Assembly: GCF_027359925.1 (NCBI RefSeq)
Contig: NZ_CP114767.1
Span: forward strand, 372,001-436,000
Reading direction: 5' to 3'
Source of the DNA: Hymenobacter canadensis
GTDB taxonomy: Bacteria; Bacteroidota; Bacteroidia; Cytophagales; Hymenobacteraceae
Length of the DNA: 64,000 bases
Shown: positions 1-9,355 of the stretch, in pieces
Layout: the number at the start of each line of letters is the position of its first letter
Numbering within the stretch: the first letter of the stretch is position 1
Notes under the pieces: model-generated
What the model was told of the DNA's origin: nothing
What the model saw: the letters and a program-made list of their open reading frames with translations, nothing else
Database searches by the model: none
Program-made: the position numbers and the translations under genes

Positions 1-403
1 CGCCCCGGCTGTGCCCGATGAGGGCCAGGCGGGACAGGTCCATTTCGGCCGCGGGCACGGGCGTTTGCTCTTGCAGCAGGCAGTCGAGCAGCGCGCCGAT
101 GTCGTCGAGCTCCAGGCTGAAATTATTTCGGCCGAAGGCTTCCAGGTCTTCCAGGTCGCCGGTGCCGCCCACCACGAGGCCATTGTGTGAGAGGTTGAGC
201 TTCACGAACACAAAGCCCTGTTCGGCAAACCAATCGGCCAGCACGTTGAAGTGCCCCCAGTCCTTGAATCCCTTGAAGCCGTGCACAAACACTACTACCG
301 GCTTGGGCTGCCCGTCGGGCATATAGCGGGCATCGGCCAGGAAAGGCCGGCTGTGGCGGGTGCAGGCGAGCGGAAAGTCGAGGCGAACAGGCGGCTGGGG
401 CAT
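1..403 (-). CDS. Alpha/beta hydrolase (partial, C-terminus outside window)
   Basis: The first 134 residues of a protein running off the left edge. The visible part has an alpha/beta-hydrolase pattern: an oxyanion-strand segment FVHGFKGFKDW near residue 38 and a nucleophile elbow GHSRG at the window edge, whose Ser is the expected catalytic residue. There is no signal peptide, so it is probably cytoplasmic. The ATG at 403 is the first in frame. A near-consensus promoter box TACCTTCG lies only four bases upstream (408-415 on this strand), so the mRNA may have almost no leader. It is divergent from the polyprenyl synthase. The substrate cannot be inferred. Confidence 0.8.
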   Translation of the reverse strand, partial: MPQPPVRLDFPLACTRHSRPFLADARYMPDGQPKPVVVFVHGFKGFKDWGHFNVLADWFAEQGFVFVKLNLSHNGLVVGGTGDLEDLEAFGRNNFSLELDDIGALLDCLLQEQTPVPAAEMDLSRLALIGHSRG

Positions 404-602
404 GCAGCGAAGGTAAGCGGATTGGGGGAGTGTTGAATGGGCGGCCGGGTGAATGGCCAGTGTCTCAGACCGCCTCCCACTTGCAGCAATCCGGCAGTTC
501 ACCTGTTTATTTGTTCAACACCACCCTAATCTGCCCATTCGGCCACCCATTCATCCAAAAATTGAACAATCCACTTACCTTCGCAGCGCCCAAAATACCC
601 GC

Positions 603-1583
603 ATGACCATAACGCTGGACCAGATACAGGCGCCTATTGCCGCCGAAATGACGGAATTCGAACAGAAATTCCGCGCGTCCATGCAGACCAAGCAACTGCT
701 GCTGGACAAGATTATGGGCTATATCGTGAAGCGCAAGGGCAAGCAGATCCGGCCCATGTTCGTGTTCTTCACGGCCAAAATCAGCGGCGGCGACCCACTG
801 CCGGAAGCCTCTTTCCGGGGCGCGGCCCTCATCGAGCTGCTGCACACGGCCACCCTCGTGCACGACGACGTGGTGGACGAAAGCAACTACCGGCGCGGTT
901 TTTTCAGCATCAATGCCCTCTGGAAAAACAAGATTGCCGTGCTCGTCGGCGACTACCTGCTGAGCAAGGGGTTGCTGCTGAGCCTGGAAAACGACGACTA
1001 CGAGCTGCTCAAAATCGTGAGCAACGCCGTGAAGGAGCTCAGCGAAGGCGAACTGCTGCAGATTGAGAAGGCCCGCCGCCTCGATATTACCGAGGACGTG
1101 TACTTCGACATCATCCGCCAGAAAACGGCCTCGCTGATTGCCTCCTGCTGCGCCGTGGGCGCGGCCTCAGCCGGCGCCGATAAGGAAACCATCGAGCGGG
1201 CCCGCCTTTTCGGGGAGAAAGTAGGCATGGCTTTTCAGATCAAAGACGACCTGTTTGACTTCGGGACGGCCGAAATCGGCAAGCCGGTGGGCATCGACAT
1301 CAAGGAGAAAAAGATGACGCTGCCGCTCATCTACGCCCTCAGCCAGGCCGACTGGCTCACCAAGCGCCGCGTTATCTACAACGTGAAAAACAACGATGGC
1401 CGCAAAGACCGGGTGCAGGCCGTCATCGAGTTTGTGCAGCAGTCCGGTGGGCTCGATTACGCCATTAAGGTGATGGAGCGCTACCGCGACGAGGCGCTGG
1501 CCGTGCTGCACACGTTTCCGGCCTCGGCCTCGCGCACGTCGCTGGAGCAACTCATCAACTACACCATCGAGCGGAATCACTAA
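603..1583 (+). CDS. Polyprenyl diphosphate synthase
   Basis: A 326-residue trans-isoprenyl diphosphate synthase that condenses isopentenyl diphosphate onto an allylic diphosphate to make the isoprenoid side chain of menaquinone (octaprenyl/heptaprenyl type). Both aspartate-rich motifs are visible: LVHDDVVDE (DDxxD, first) and QIKDDLFDF (second), along with the GKQIRP substrate-binding segment. The ATG at 603 is preferred over an upstream open extension, because the protein then begins MTITLDQIQAPI, as family members do. A TACCTTCG box lies at 576-583. The last codons (Asn-His-stop) lie in the left arm of an inverted repeat. Chain length cannot be read from sequence alone. Confidence 0.93.
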   Translation: MTITLDQIQAPIAAEMTEFEQKFRASMQTKQLLLDKIMGYIVKRKGKQIRPMFVFFTAKISGGDPLPEASFRGAALIELLHTATLVHDDVVDESNYRRGFFSINALWKNKIAVLVGDYLLSKGLLLSLENDDYELLKIVSNAVKELSEGELLQIEKARRLDITEDVYFDIIRQKTASLIASCCAVGAASAGADKETIERARLFGEKVGMAFQIKDDLFDFGTAEIGKPVGIDIKEKKMTLPLIYALSQADWLTKRRVIYNVKNNDGRKDRVQAVIEFVQQSGGLDYAIKVMERYRDEALAVLHTFPASASRTSLEQLINYTIERNH

Positions 1584-1787
1584 TTGACCACGAATTAGCA
1601 CGAATTTAAGCGGATTTCACGGATTTTGTGGACGATTGATGTTCGTGTAAAACAAAAGAGGCTTGCCAACTGGCAAGCCTCTTTTGTTTGTAGTGCAAGT
1701 GGAAGTCAGGCGCCAGGAATCAGCGCCGTCCACAAAATCCGTGAAATCCGCTTAAATCCGTGCTAATCCGTGGTCAATTAGTGATTC
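1574..1787. repeat. Long inverted repeat between convergent genes, copy 1
   Basis: The arms at 1574-1633 and 1728-1787 are about 60 bases each and match in reverse complement with about two mismatches. They begin inside the coding ends of both neighbours: each gene ends with the same GAATCACTAATTGACC, so Asn-His-stop is encoded by the arm in both. The loop contains a perfect GGCTTGCCAACTGGCAAGCC hairpin. A second copy lies at 4369-4551. There is no open reading frame inside. Confidence 0.9.
1649..1689. terminator. Bidirectional terminator in repeat copy 1
   Basis: A perfect stem (AAACAAAAGAGGCTTGCCA and its complement) around a single-base centre, with A-rich and T-rich flanks, so it should work from both sides. 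It lies between the convergent polyprenyl synthase and zinc-ribbon genes. Confidence 0.8.
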
Positions 1788-2080
1788 AGTTGGTAGGACA
1801 CGCTACCGGGGGCTACTTCCGAAACGTCGAATTTTACGCCCTCGAAGGTGCTTTTGACGGTGATTTCGTGGGTCATGTCGCAGCCGGGGCACTTCACTTC
1901 TTCTTTTTCGTACTGGCCGTCGTCTTCCATGGAATTGGCTAGATGGTCGGGGGCGGGCACGCCGAGCGAGTCGGTGAAGACTTCGGTGTGGCACATGTTG
2001 CACTCAAACTTGAGGCCTACGGTGTGGCCCTGCAGGTCGGCAAGGGGAGCAAGCGTGTCGGGGTTCTGTTGAATCCACAT
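1778..2080 (-). CDS. Small zinc-ribbon-like protein, hypothetical
   Basis: A 100-residue acidic protein with two CxxC knuckles, CNMCH near residue 28 and CPGCD near residue 65, spaced as in a zinc ribbon. It has no signal peptide or membrane segment. Its role is unknown; the zinc knuckles suggest binding to nucleic acid or protein. It is convergent with the polyprenyl synthase, and its final Asn-His-stop lies in the right arm of the inverted repeat. It is divergent from the P450 gene, whose likely promoter starts just upstream of this ATG. Confidence 0.75.
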   Translation of the reverse strand: MWIQQNPDTLAPLADLQGHTVGLKFECNMCHTEVFTDSLGVPAPDHLANSMEDDGQYEKEEVKCPGCDMTHEITVKSTFEGVKFDVSEVAPGSVSYQLNH

Positions 2081-2097
2081 AAGCGGGCGTAGGTTTG
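2069..2097 (+). promoter_or_regulatory. Predicted Bacteroidota-type promoter (P450)
   Basis: TTG at 2069-2071, then 18 bases, then TAGGTTTG at 2090-2097, an exact TAnnTTTG match. The P450 start is 226 bases downstream, which implies a long leader. The -33 element overlaps the start of the opposite-strand zinc-ribbon gene. Confidence 0.4.
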
Positions 2098-2322
2098 GTT
2101 GTGGGAGAAAGAGTGGGGCACCCGGCGGAGCCGGGCAATGGGTTGTACGGCGAGAAGGGCTGGCAGGGTTGTGTACCGGGCCCGCAACAATCGGGCGGGC
2201 ATGGCGCGCAACTCAGCTTGCCCGCACCCGGCGAAAAGCCACCCGCCGCCACGTGCCGGCTACCACCCAACCGCGCCGACGCTGTATATTCCGGGGCCCA
2301 ACCCCGGGCCTGCCTGCTTTCT

Positions 2323-3780
2323 ATGTCCGAAATTCCTGATCTGCCGCTGTCGGAGCTGGCCGGGCCGCTGCCGCGCGTACCCCGCTGGCGCACCCTGCTG
2401 GGCTCCCTGGCCATGGCCCGCCAGCCCATCCGCAACCTCGACCGGGCCCTGTCGCACCACGGCGACACGGTAGGCCTGCACCTGGGCGGCGTGCGGCCCT
2501 GCATCGTCACGCGCGACCCGGCACTGGCCCAGCATATCCTGCAGAAAAACCACCGTCGCTACCTCAAGTCCGACCTCACGCACGGCCTGATCCGGTACCT
2601 GGGCCGCGGCCTGCTCACCAACGAAGGCGCCGACTGGCTGCGGCAGCGCCGCCTGATTCAGCCCGGCTTCCACCGGCAGCGGCTGGCGGCCCTCACGCGC
2701 CTGATGCAGGCTGCCGCCGAGGAGTGGAGCCAGGACCTGCGCGCCCGCCTGGCCGCGGCCGGCGGCGGGCTCACTGTGGATATTCACGCCGAAATGACCC
2801 GGGTGGCGTTCCACATCATCGCGCAGGCCACCTTTGGCACCAGCATGACTGATGCTGAGCGAAACCGCCTGTCGGATATCCTGACCCGCATTCAGGCCTT
2901 TTACGTGCGCACCATCCGGCAGCCCTACCTGCGGCCTTGGTTTACGGCGCGCGGCACGTTCCGCCAGCACGATGCCCTCAGCCAGGAGCTGCGCGAGCTG
3001 GTACGCGGCTACATCCGCCGGCGCCAGGCCGCGCCGGGCACTCCGGCTTCACCTGAAACAGCAGCCCCTTTCACGAATAACTCGCCGCCTGTCACCCCAA
3101 CACTTCCCGACGACCTGCTGCAGATGCTGCTGGATGCCCGCTATGAGGACACCGGGGAAGGTATGAGCGAGGAGCAGTTGCTGGATGAGGCCAACATCCT
3201 GCTGTTGGCCGGCCACGAAACCAGCGCCAATGCCCTGAGCTGGATGCTGTATCTGCTGGCCCGGCACCCGGAGGCTGCCGCGCAGGTGCGGCAGGAGCGG
3301 GCCGCCGCCGGCCTCGCCCAGCGCCCACCCGAATTCGCGGAGCTAACCCAACTGCCATACTCAATGCAGGTGGTGCAGGAAACCATGCGCCTCTACCCGC
3401 CCGCCTGGATTCTGGACCGCGTGGCGCTGGAGGACGACGAGTTTCGGGGCCTGCCCATCCCGAAAGGCACGCTGTTTTCCATCTACATCCACGGTATCCA
3501 CCGCCACCCGGGGCTTTGGCCGGAGCCCGATGCATTCCGGCCCGAGCGGTTCGCGCCCGGCCAAGAGCCGCCCATTCCGGCCTATGCCTACCTGCCCTTC
3601 GGGGGTGGGCCGCGGCTGTGCGTGGGCAGCCACTTCGCCCTCACCGAAATTCAGCTGGTGCTGCTGGAAGCCCTGCGCCACTTCACGTTTGCGCCCATTT
3701 CCGAGGCGCCGGCCGGTACTGATCCGCTGATTACCTTGCGCCCCAAGGGGCCGCTGTGGCTGGCCGTCAGCAGCGCCTGA
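2323..3780 (+). CDS. Cytochrome P450
   Basis: A 485-residue heme-thiolate monooxygenase, soluble (no N-terminal anchor). The family signatures are present: I-helix LLLAGHETSAN, K-helix ETMRL (ExxR), and heme loop FGGGPRLCVG with Cys433 as the iron ligand. The ATG at 2323 (MSEIPDLPLS) is chosen because the open frame before it has no P450-like content. A proline/threonine-rich linker of about 25 residues (near 235-260, starting AAPGTPASPE) sits before the DDLLQMLLDAR helix and looks longer than usual. No ferredoxin or reductase gene is adjacent, so its redox partner must be elsewhere. The substrate is unknown; class resemblance suggests fatty acids or terpenoids. The GNAT gene follows 34 bases downstream. 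Confidence 0.93.
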   Translation: MSEIPDLPLSELAGPLPRVPRWRTLLGSLAMARQPIRNLDRALSHHGDTVGLHLGGVRPCIVTRDPALAQHILQKNHRRYLKSDLTHGLIRYLGRGLLTNEGADWLRQRRLIQPGFHRQRLAALTRLMQAAAEEWSQDLRARLAAAGGGLTVDIHAEMTRVAFHIIAQATFGTSMTDAERNRLSDILTRIQAFYVRTIRQPYLRPWFTARGTFRQHDALSQELRELVRGYIRRRQAAPGTPASPETAAPFTNNSPPVTPTLPDDLLQMLLDARYEDTGEGMSEEQLLDEANILLLAGHETSANALSWMLYLLARHPEAAAQVRQERAAAGLAQRPPEFAELTQLPYSMQVVQETMRLYPPAWILDRVALEDDEFRGLPIPKGTLFSIYIHGIHRHPGLWPEPDAFRPERFAPGQEPPIPAYAYLPFGGGPRLCVGSHFALTEIQLVLLEALRHFTFAPISEAPAGTDPLITLRPKGPLWLAVSSA

Positions 3781-3814
3781 GCCCCGTCCTGCCCATTTCC
3801 TGCCAACTGCTGCC

Positions 3815-4387
3815 ATGACGCCGCCTCTGCTTACTCTGCTCGACACGCCCGCCGTAGCGGTGCCCCGCCTCGAAACGCCCGACCTGCTGCTGCGCTGCCC
3901 TCTGCCCACCGACCTGCCGGAGTTTACGGCCCTGCTCAACGATCCGGCATTTTACCGCTTCCTGGGCAACAAGCCCCAGACCGAGGAGGAAGTGTGGCGG
4001 CGGATGCTGGGCCAACTGGGGCACTGGGCCATGTTTGGCTACGGCGCCTGGTCCATTGAGGAAAAAGCCACCGGCCGCTACTGCGGCTCCGTGGGCTTCT
4101 TTGATTTTCAGCGCGACCTGACGCCTTCGCTCAAGGGCACGCTGGAGGCCGGTTGGACCATTGCCCCGCGTCTGCACGGCCGCGGCTACGCCAGCCAGGC
4201 GCTGCAGGCGGCCCTGGCCTGGATTGAGCCCCGCTTCCCCCACGCCCGCCTCACCTGCCTCATCGACCCCGACAACGTGGCCTCCCTAGCCGTAGCCCGC
4301 AAGTTCCACTTCCACGAATTCGCCCGCGCCACCTACCACGGCGAGCCCATTGTGCTGCTGGAAAGGCTCACGGATTTTTCCGGATAG
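3815..4387 (+). CDS. GNAT-family N-acetyltransferase (RimJ/RimL-like)
   Basis: A 190-residue acetyl-CoA-dependent acetyltransferase. The acetyl-CoA loop is seen as IAPRLHGRGYASQAL (R/QxxGxG/A) near residue 112, followed by the LIDPDNVASLAVARKF segment typical of RimJ/RimL proteins. It may share a transcript with the P450. Its last codons (LTDFSG) are encoded within the outer left arm of the second inverted-repeat copy. The substrate (protein N-terminus or small amine) cannot be told. Confidence 0.88.
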   Translation: MTPPLLTLLDTPAVAVPRLETPDLLLRCPLPTDLPEFTALLNDPAFYRFLGNKPQTEEEVWRRMLGQLGHWAMFGYGAWSIEEKATGRYCGSVGFFDFQRDLTPSLKGTLEAGWTIAPRLHGRGYASQALQAALAWIEPRFPHARLTCLIDPDNVASLAVARKFHFHEFARATYHGEPIVLLERLTDFSG

Positions 4388-4551
4388 GGACGGATTTATC
4401 GGATTTCGTGGACGATTGATGTTCGTGTAAAACAGTAAAGGCTTGCCAACTGGCAAGCCTTTACTGTTTGTAGTGCAAGTGAAAGCCAGAAATCAGCGCC
4501 GTCCACAAAATCCGTGAAATCCGCTTAAATCCTTTCTAATCCGTGATCCTT
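4369..4551. repeat. Long inverted repeat between convergent genes, copy 2
   Basis: The second copy of the element at 1574-1787. The central ~100 bases (from GTGGACGATTGATG through the GGCTTGCC palindrome to CAGCGCCGTCCAC) are nearly the same in both copies; the outer arms have diverged and the left arm is partly degraded. The stop codon of the GNAT gene lies in the left arm, and the TlpA-like gene's stop codon abuts the right arm. Confidence 0.88.
4429..4469. terminator. Bidirectional terminator in repeat copy 2
   Basis: A stem AAACAGTAAAGGCTTGCCA with its complement. Where copy 1 has CAAAAGAGG this copy has CAGTAAAGG, and the opposite strand is changed to match. The compensatory change preserves the hairpin. 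Confidence 0.8.
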
Positions 4552-5842
4552 ATTCCGCCAGCAGCTGGTCGATGGTTTTGTTGAATTCGGCCACTTCCTG
4601 CGCGTAGTACTTGCCGGTGCCGGGGCCCGAGTAGCCGGTGTGGATCTTGCGCACCTCGCCTTTCTTATCCAGGAAAATGGTGGTCGGGAAGGCAATGACC
4701 TTCTGCAGCTGCGGCAGCGACTTGCTGGCCTCCGCCGACGATGCCTGCCCGGCCACGGCTAGGTCGTAGCCGATGTTCATGCGCTCTTTCATCTTCAGCA
4801 GCTTCTGCGAAGCTACTTTCTGGTCGGTGGTGCGCTCGTAGCCCAGCCCGATGATTTCCACGCCGCGCTGCTTGTTCTTCTCGTACCAGGGGGCCAGGAA
4901 GTTGGTTTCGTCCATGCAGTTGGGGCACCACGAGCCCAGCACCTGCAGCACTACCACTTTGCCTTTGTACTTGGGGTCGGAAGGGGAGATGCTGCCGCCT
5001 TCGTAGATGCTCGGAAACTTGAAATCCAGCTTTTTCTGGCCGGGCTTCATGCCGGTCAGGGCGTTGGCGTCAGGCAGTTTGGCGTTGGGGTCCAGCGTGG
5101 CGGTCCAGGTTTCGTGGCCCGACTTGCCGCTGTAAAAGTCGCCTTGCAGCGCATTTCCTTGTTTCTGCGCCGTGAACAGGAAACCGTGGCTGCCATCGAA
5201 AGTCGAGAGTTTCAGCGTATTCCCATCGGCCTGCCCCGCCAGGTAGCGGTAGTCGCCGGTAGATGTCAGGAACGTGCCGGCTACGTTCGGGCCTTCCTGC
5301 TTGAAAAGCCCAACGGCCGGATACGTTTTGCCGTCGCTGCCTTTGAACGTGACTTTCCAGGTGCCGTCGAATGATTCCACCTTCTGGTCGGCCATCACCG
5401 GAAACAGCGGCTCGGCGCCCTTAGTGGCCGCAAATGCTACCCGGTACGGCTCCTTGCCGTCGTATTTCACCCAGGTGCCTTTGAGCTTGTCGGCGCCATC
5501 GGCGCGCACCACCAGGGCGGCATCGAACACGCCCAGCCGAATGGTGGTAGAGTCACCAGCGGTGCTGATTTCGTCGAGTTTGAGGCGTTCTTCGCCGTTG
5601 CGCAGCGTCACGGTGGGCTTGCCGCCGTCGGTGGCTACGTCGAACAGAAACGGTATTTCCTGGCCCTGGGCCGACAGTACGCCGCGCCAGGTGCCGGCCG
5701 AAAGCGCCGTAGCGCCGGCCGTGCCGGCCGCTTCGGTAGCGGCCTGGTTTTCAGAAGTAGAGGAATTGGGCTGGCAGGCCACGGCGGCCAGCGCGAGTCC
5801 GGCCCCGAGTACTGCCTTGCGAATGTCAATGGCAACGGGCAT
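4550..5842 (-). CDS. TlpA-like thioredoxin-fold lipoprotein
   Basis: A 430-residue protein with a lipoprotein-type signal (probable lipid-modified Cys23 in LAAVAC). Two beta-rich segments (about 45-150 and 155-250) precede a C-terminal thioredoxin/AhpC-TSA-like domain (about 270-428). The redox motif is WCPNC, with Cys306 and Cys309, and a cis-Pro-type segment FPTTIFLD follows. It is probably a membrane-anchored thiol-disulfide reductase of the cell envelope, as in TlpA/ResA proteins. The stop lies at the edge of the inverted repeat. Its partner proteins are not identifiable here. Confidence 0.88.
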   Translation of the reverse strand: MPVAIDIRKAVLGAGLALAAVACQPNSSTSENQAATEAAGTAGATALSAGTWRGVLSAQGQEIPFLFDVATDGGKPTVTLRNGEERLKLDEISTAGDSTTIRLGVFDAALVVRADGADKLKGTWVKYDGKEPYRVAFAATKGAEPLFPVMADQKVESFDGTWKVTFKGSDGKTYPAVGLFKQEGPNVAGTFLTSTGDYRYLAGQADGNTLKLSTFDGSHGFLFTAQKQGNALQGDFYSGKSGHETWTATLDPNAKLPDANALTGMKPGQKKLDFKFPSIYEGGSISPSDPKYKGKVVVLQVLGSWCPNCMDETNFLAPWYEKNKQRGVEIIGLGYERTTDQKVASQKLLKMKERMNIGYDLAVAGQASSAEASKSLPQLQKVIAFPTTIFLDKKGEVRKIHTGYSGPGTGKYYAQEVAEFNKTIDQLLAE

Positions 5843-5992
5843 ACAAAAAAGGGTTAAGGTGATTCGGGGCTAAACTACAGTAGCGCCGAATTAGTTTACA
5901 GTGGAATGGCCGCGAATGTAGCCCAACTTTGGCCGGCGTCGGCTGGAATCATTCTAAATGCCAGTGGCTATTGGCTTCCGGCCACCGAAAAG

Positions 5993-6024
5993 TTGGGCTG
6001 CGCAACGACCGGTACCTATATTTG
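5993..6024 (+). promoter_or_regulatory. Predicted promoter of aconitase
   Basis: TTG at 5993-5995, a spacer of 21 bases, then TATATTTG at 6017-6024, exactly matching the Bacteroidota sigma consensus TAnnTTTG. It sits about 50 bases before the aconitase ATG. The same 21-base spacing occurs before the hybrid regulator gene at 53510. Confidence 0.7.
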
Positions 6025-6074
6025 CGTACCTGTCTTTGATAGGCACGTTCTCTCCACTTTTTCCCTTTTGAATT

Positions 6075-8369
6075 ATGGCGTTTGACTTAGAAATGATCAA
6101 GGCTGTGTACGCTGGCATGGGCTCCCGCATCGAGGCCGCCCGTACCGCCGTTGGCCGCCCGCTTACCCTCACCGAAAAAATCCTGTACGCTCACCTGTAC
6201 GGCGGCACGGTTTCGCAGGCGTTTGAGCGGGGCGTTTCCTACGTCGACTTCGCCCCCGACCGTGTGGCCATGCAGGACGCTACCGCCCAGATGGCGCTGC
6301 TCCAGTTCATGCAGGCCGGCAAGCCCCAGGCCGCCGTGCCCAGCACCGTACACTGCGACCACCTGATTCAGGCCAAAGAAGGCGCTACCGAAGATTTGGC
6401 CATCGCCAACTCCGAAAACAAAGAGGTCTACGACTTCCTAGCTTCGGTTTCCAATAAATACGGCATCGGCTTCTGGAAGCCCGGCGCTGGTATCATTCAC
6501 CAGGTAGTGCTCGAAAACTACGCCTTCCCCGGCGGTATGATGATCGGCACCGACTCGCACACGCCCAACGCGGGTGGCCTCGGCATGATTGCTATTGGCG
6601 TAGGCGGCGCCGATGCCGTGGACGTAATGGCCGGCATGGCCTGGGAGCTGAAGTTCCCGAAAGTAATCGGCGTGAAGCTGACCGGCAAAATGAACGGCTG
6701 GACTTCGGCCAAAGACGTTATCCTGAAAGTAGCGGGCATCCTGACCGTGAAAGGCGGCACTGGCGCTATCGTGGAGTACTTCGGCGAAGGCGCTAACAGC
6801 CTCTCGGCCACCGGCAAAGGCACCATCTGCAACATGGGCGCTGAAATCGGGGCTACCACCTCGGTGTTCAGCTACGACGAGAAGATGGGCGACTACCTGC
6901 GCTCCACTGAGCGGGCCGACATTGCCGACCTCGCCGCCGGCGTGGCCCAGCACCTGCGCGCCGACGACGAGGTGTACGCCAACCCCGAAGCTTTCTACGA
7001 CCGTCTCATCGAAATCGACCTGAACACGCTGGAGCCTTACGTGAACGGTCCGTTCACGCCGGACGCCGCCTGGCCGATTTCGGAGTTCGCCGCCGCCGTA
7101 AAGGAGCACGGCTGGCCCGAGAAATTGGAAGTGGGCCTGATTGGCTCGTGCACCAACTCCAGCTACGAGGACATCACGCGCGCCGCCAGCATTGCCGGCC
7201 AGGCCGTGAGCAAAGGCCTGACGGTTAACGCCGAATTCACCGTAACGCCTGGCTCGGAGCTGGTGCGCTACACCGTGGAGCGCGACGGTCTGCTCGACAC
7301 CTTCGCCCAGATGGGCGGCGTGGTGCTGGCCAACGCCTGCGGACCGTGCATCGGGCAGTGGGCCCGCCACACCGACGACCCCAAGCGCCGTAACTCCATC
7401 ATCACGAGCTTCAACCGCAACTTTGCCAAGCGCAACGACGGCAACCCGAACACCCACGCTTTCGTGGCTTCGCCTGAAATCGTGACGGCCTTCGCCATTG
7501 CCGGCGACCTGACGTTCAACCCGCTCACCGACACGCTGACCACCAAAGACGGCCAGCAGGTGAAGTTCGACGAGCCGCAGGGCATTGAGCTGCCGCCCGC
7601 TGGTTTCGCCGTGGAAGATGCCGGTTTCCAGGCGCCTGCCGCCGATGGCTCGGGCGTAGAGGTGCTGGTAGCAACTACCTCCGACCGTCTGCAGCTGCTC
7701 GACCCCTTCAAGCCGTGGGAAGGCACCGACCTGAAAGGGTTGCGCCTGCTCATCAAGGCCCAGGGCAAGTGCACCACCGACCATATTTCGATGGCCGGCC
7801 CGTGGCTGAAATACCGCGGCCACCTGGACAACATCTCCAATAACATGCTCATCGGGGCTACCAACGCTTTCAACGGTGAAACCAACGCCGTGAAAGATGG
7901 CTTGACGCAGGGTACGCCGTACTCGCCTGTGCCCGCTGTGGCCCGCAACTACAAGGCCCAGGGCATCGGGTCGATTGTGGTAGGCGATGAGAACTACGGC
8001 GAAGGCAGCTCGCGCGAGCACGCCGCCATGGAACCTCGCCACTTGGGCGTGCGTGCTATCCTGGTGAAGAGCTTCGCCCGGATTCATGAAACCAACCTGA
8101 AGAAGCAGGGCATGCTGGGCCTCACCTTCGCCAACAAGGCCGATTACGACCTGATTGAGGAGGACGACACGTTCGACATCCTCGGCCTGACGGAGTTTGC
8201 CCCCGGTAAGCCTCTGCAGATCCGTCTGCACCACGCCGACGGCGACACCGACCTCATCACGGTGAACCACACCTACAATGAAGGCCAGATCGAGTGGTTC
8301 AAAGCCGGCTCGGCCCTGAACCTGATCCGTCTGAAGGAGTCGGGCGAAGCCCAACTGTCGCAGAAGTAA
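6075..8369 (+). CDS. Aconitate hydratase
   Basis: A 764-residue iron-sulfur enzyme interconverting citrate and isocitrate in the TCA cycle; cytoplasmic. The [4Fe-4S] ligands are Cys359 ([10 protein letters not shown]) and Cys422/Cys425 (ACGPCIG). The swivel domain has the active-site segment [11 protein letters not shown]. The length and the compact opening [12 protein letters not shown] match the mitochondrial-type aconitase common in Bacteroidota, not the ~890-residue bacterial AcnA. It is monocistronic, with its own promoter and a strong terminator. Confidence 0.97.
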   Translation: MAFDLEMIKAVYAGMGSRIEAARTAVGRPLTLTEKILYAHLYGGTVSQAFERGVSYVDFAPDRVAMQDATAQMALLQFMQAGKPQAAVPSTVHCDHLIQAKEGATEDLAIANSENKEVYDFLASVSNKYGIGFWKPGAGIIHQVVLENYAFPGGMMIGTDSHTPNAGGLGMIAIGVGGADAVDVMAGMAWELKFPKVIGVKLTGKMNGWTSAKDVILKVAGILTVKGGTGAIVEYFGEGANSLSATGKGTICNMGAEIGATTSVFSYDEKMGDYLRSTERADIADLAAGVAQHLRADDEVYANPEAFYDRLIEIDLNTLEPYVNGPFTPDAAWPISEFAAAVKEHGWPEKLEVGLIGSCTNSSYEDITRAASIAGQAVSKGLTVNAEFTVTPGSELVRYTVERDGLLDTFAQMGGVVLANACGPCIGQWARHTDDPKRRNSIITSFNRNFAKRNDGNPNTHAFVASPEIVTAFAIAGDLTFNPLTDTLTTKDGQQVKFDEPQGIELPPAGFAVEDAGFQAPAADGSGVEVLVATTSDRLQLLDPFKPWEGTDLKGLRLLIKAQGKCTTDHISMAGPWLKYRGHLDNISNNMLIGATNAFNGETNAVKDGLTQGTPYSPVPAVARNYKAQGIGSIVVGDENYGEGSSREHAAMEPRHLGVRAILVKSFARIHETNLKKQGMLGLTFANKADYDLIEEDDTFDILGLTEFAPGKPLQIRLHHADGDTDLITVNHTYNEGQIEWFKAGSALNLIRLKESGEAQLSQK

Positions 8370-8390
8370 TTCCGGCCTCGGCCCGCAAGT

Positions 8391-8430
8391 GAAAACGGCC
8401 GCTTCACAATGGGGAGGCGGCCGTTTTTTT
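8391..8430 (+). terminator. Rho-independent terminator after aconitase
   Basis: An inverted repeat AAAACGGCCGCTTC / GAGGCGGCCGTTTT followed by a run of seven T, 22 bases after the aconitase stop. The rest of the gap up to 8674 contains no gene that I can recognise; a weak TATACTTG box sits at 8610-8617. Confidence 0.85.
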
Positions 8431-8674
8431 GTGCCTTATCAGGACGAAACGGCGCCGCAAACCGGCTGAATCTATGCTGAAATGTAGTACTTGTAAAGTC
8501 TGAATATCTGACTGAAAACAGCTGCAACGAGATTTTAAAGCAGATTTTCGAGTACGTTAGAAGTCCTGAAAACGCAATAATTCGGGTGCAGGAGAGGAGG
8601 GCGGTGCGCTATACTTGTCGCAGCATATCAGTCCGGAAGACTGGTAGCAATTCTCACCGACATACGCTCCTGCC

Positions 8675-9355
8675 GTGCTTCGCCCCGCCTCCCGTCTGCC
8701 ACTCGCCCTGAAAGTGCTCTTCACCGCCTTCCTGGCCGTGATGGTGCCGGTGTACTGGTACAACTATGGCCCCAGCAACTTCCTGTACTTCTGCGATATA
8801 TCGTTGCTGCTCTGCCTGATCAGCGTCTGGACTGAGAAGGCCCTGCCGGCGTCGATGGCGGCGGTGGGCATTCTGCTGCCACAGGTGCTCTGGTGCGCCG
8901 ATTTCGTGGGCGAGCTGCTGGGCGTCCGGCTGCTGGGCATGACCTCGTACATGTTCGATGAAAACCGCAGCCTGTTTCTGCGGGGCCTCTCGTTTTTCCA
9001 CGGCTGGCTGCCGTTCCTGCTGGTGTACCTGGTGCGCCGCCTCGGCTACGACCGGCGCGCCCTCTGGGCCTGGACGGGCGTGGCCTGGGGCCTGTGCCTG
9101 GTAGCGTACTTCCTGCTGCCGCCCGCCGGCGCCATCATGCCCGACCCGAAGATTCCGGTGAACATCAACTACGTGTTCGGCTTCGATGATGTGGCCCCGC
9201 AAACCTGGCTGCCGGCCCCGGTGTACCTGGTCTGCTGGATGCTGGCGCTGCTGGTGGTCGCCTATCTGCCCACGCACTTCGTGCTGCGTCGCTGGAGTGC
9301 CCGCCGCGCTTACAAGGGATTGACAAGCGAGCTGGCTATGATAAGAGTGAGCTAA
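8675..9355 (+). CDS. Polytopic membrane protein, hypothetical
   Basis: A 226-residue protein of unknown function with about six hydrophobic segments (roughly residues 10-28, 36-52, 58-82, 105-122, 132-150 and 183-203). It starts with GTG (MLRPASRLPLALK). The charged loop RRLGYDRRALW suggests an inward-facing loop. The stop overlaps the stop of the convergent membrane-protein gene by a few bases. The family is not recognised. Confidence 0.7.
   Translation: MLRPASRLPLALKVLFTAFLAVMVPVYWYNYGPSNFLYFCDISLLLCLISVWTEKALPASMAAVGILLPQVLWCADFVGELLGVRLLGMTSYMFDENRSLFLRGLSFFHGWLPFLLVYLVRRLGYDRRALWAWTGVAWGLCLVAYFLLPPAGAIMPDPKIPVNINYVFGFDDVAPQTWLPAPVYLVCWMLALLVVAYLPTHFVLRRWSARRAYKGLTSELAMIRVS

Noticed and set aside
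6438..8354. A 638-codon open frame opposite aconitase
   Set aside because: An antisense shadow of a well-conserved enzyme gene.
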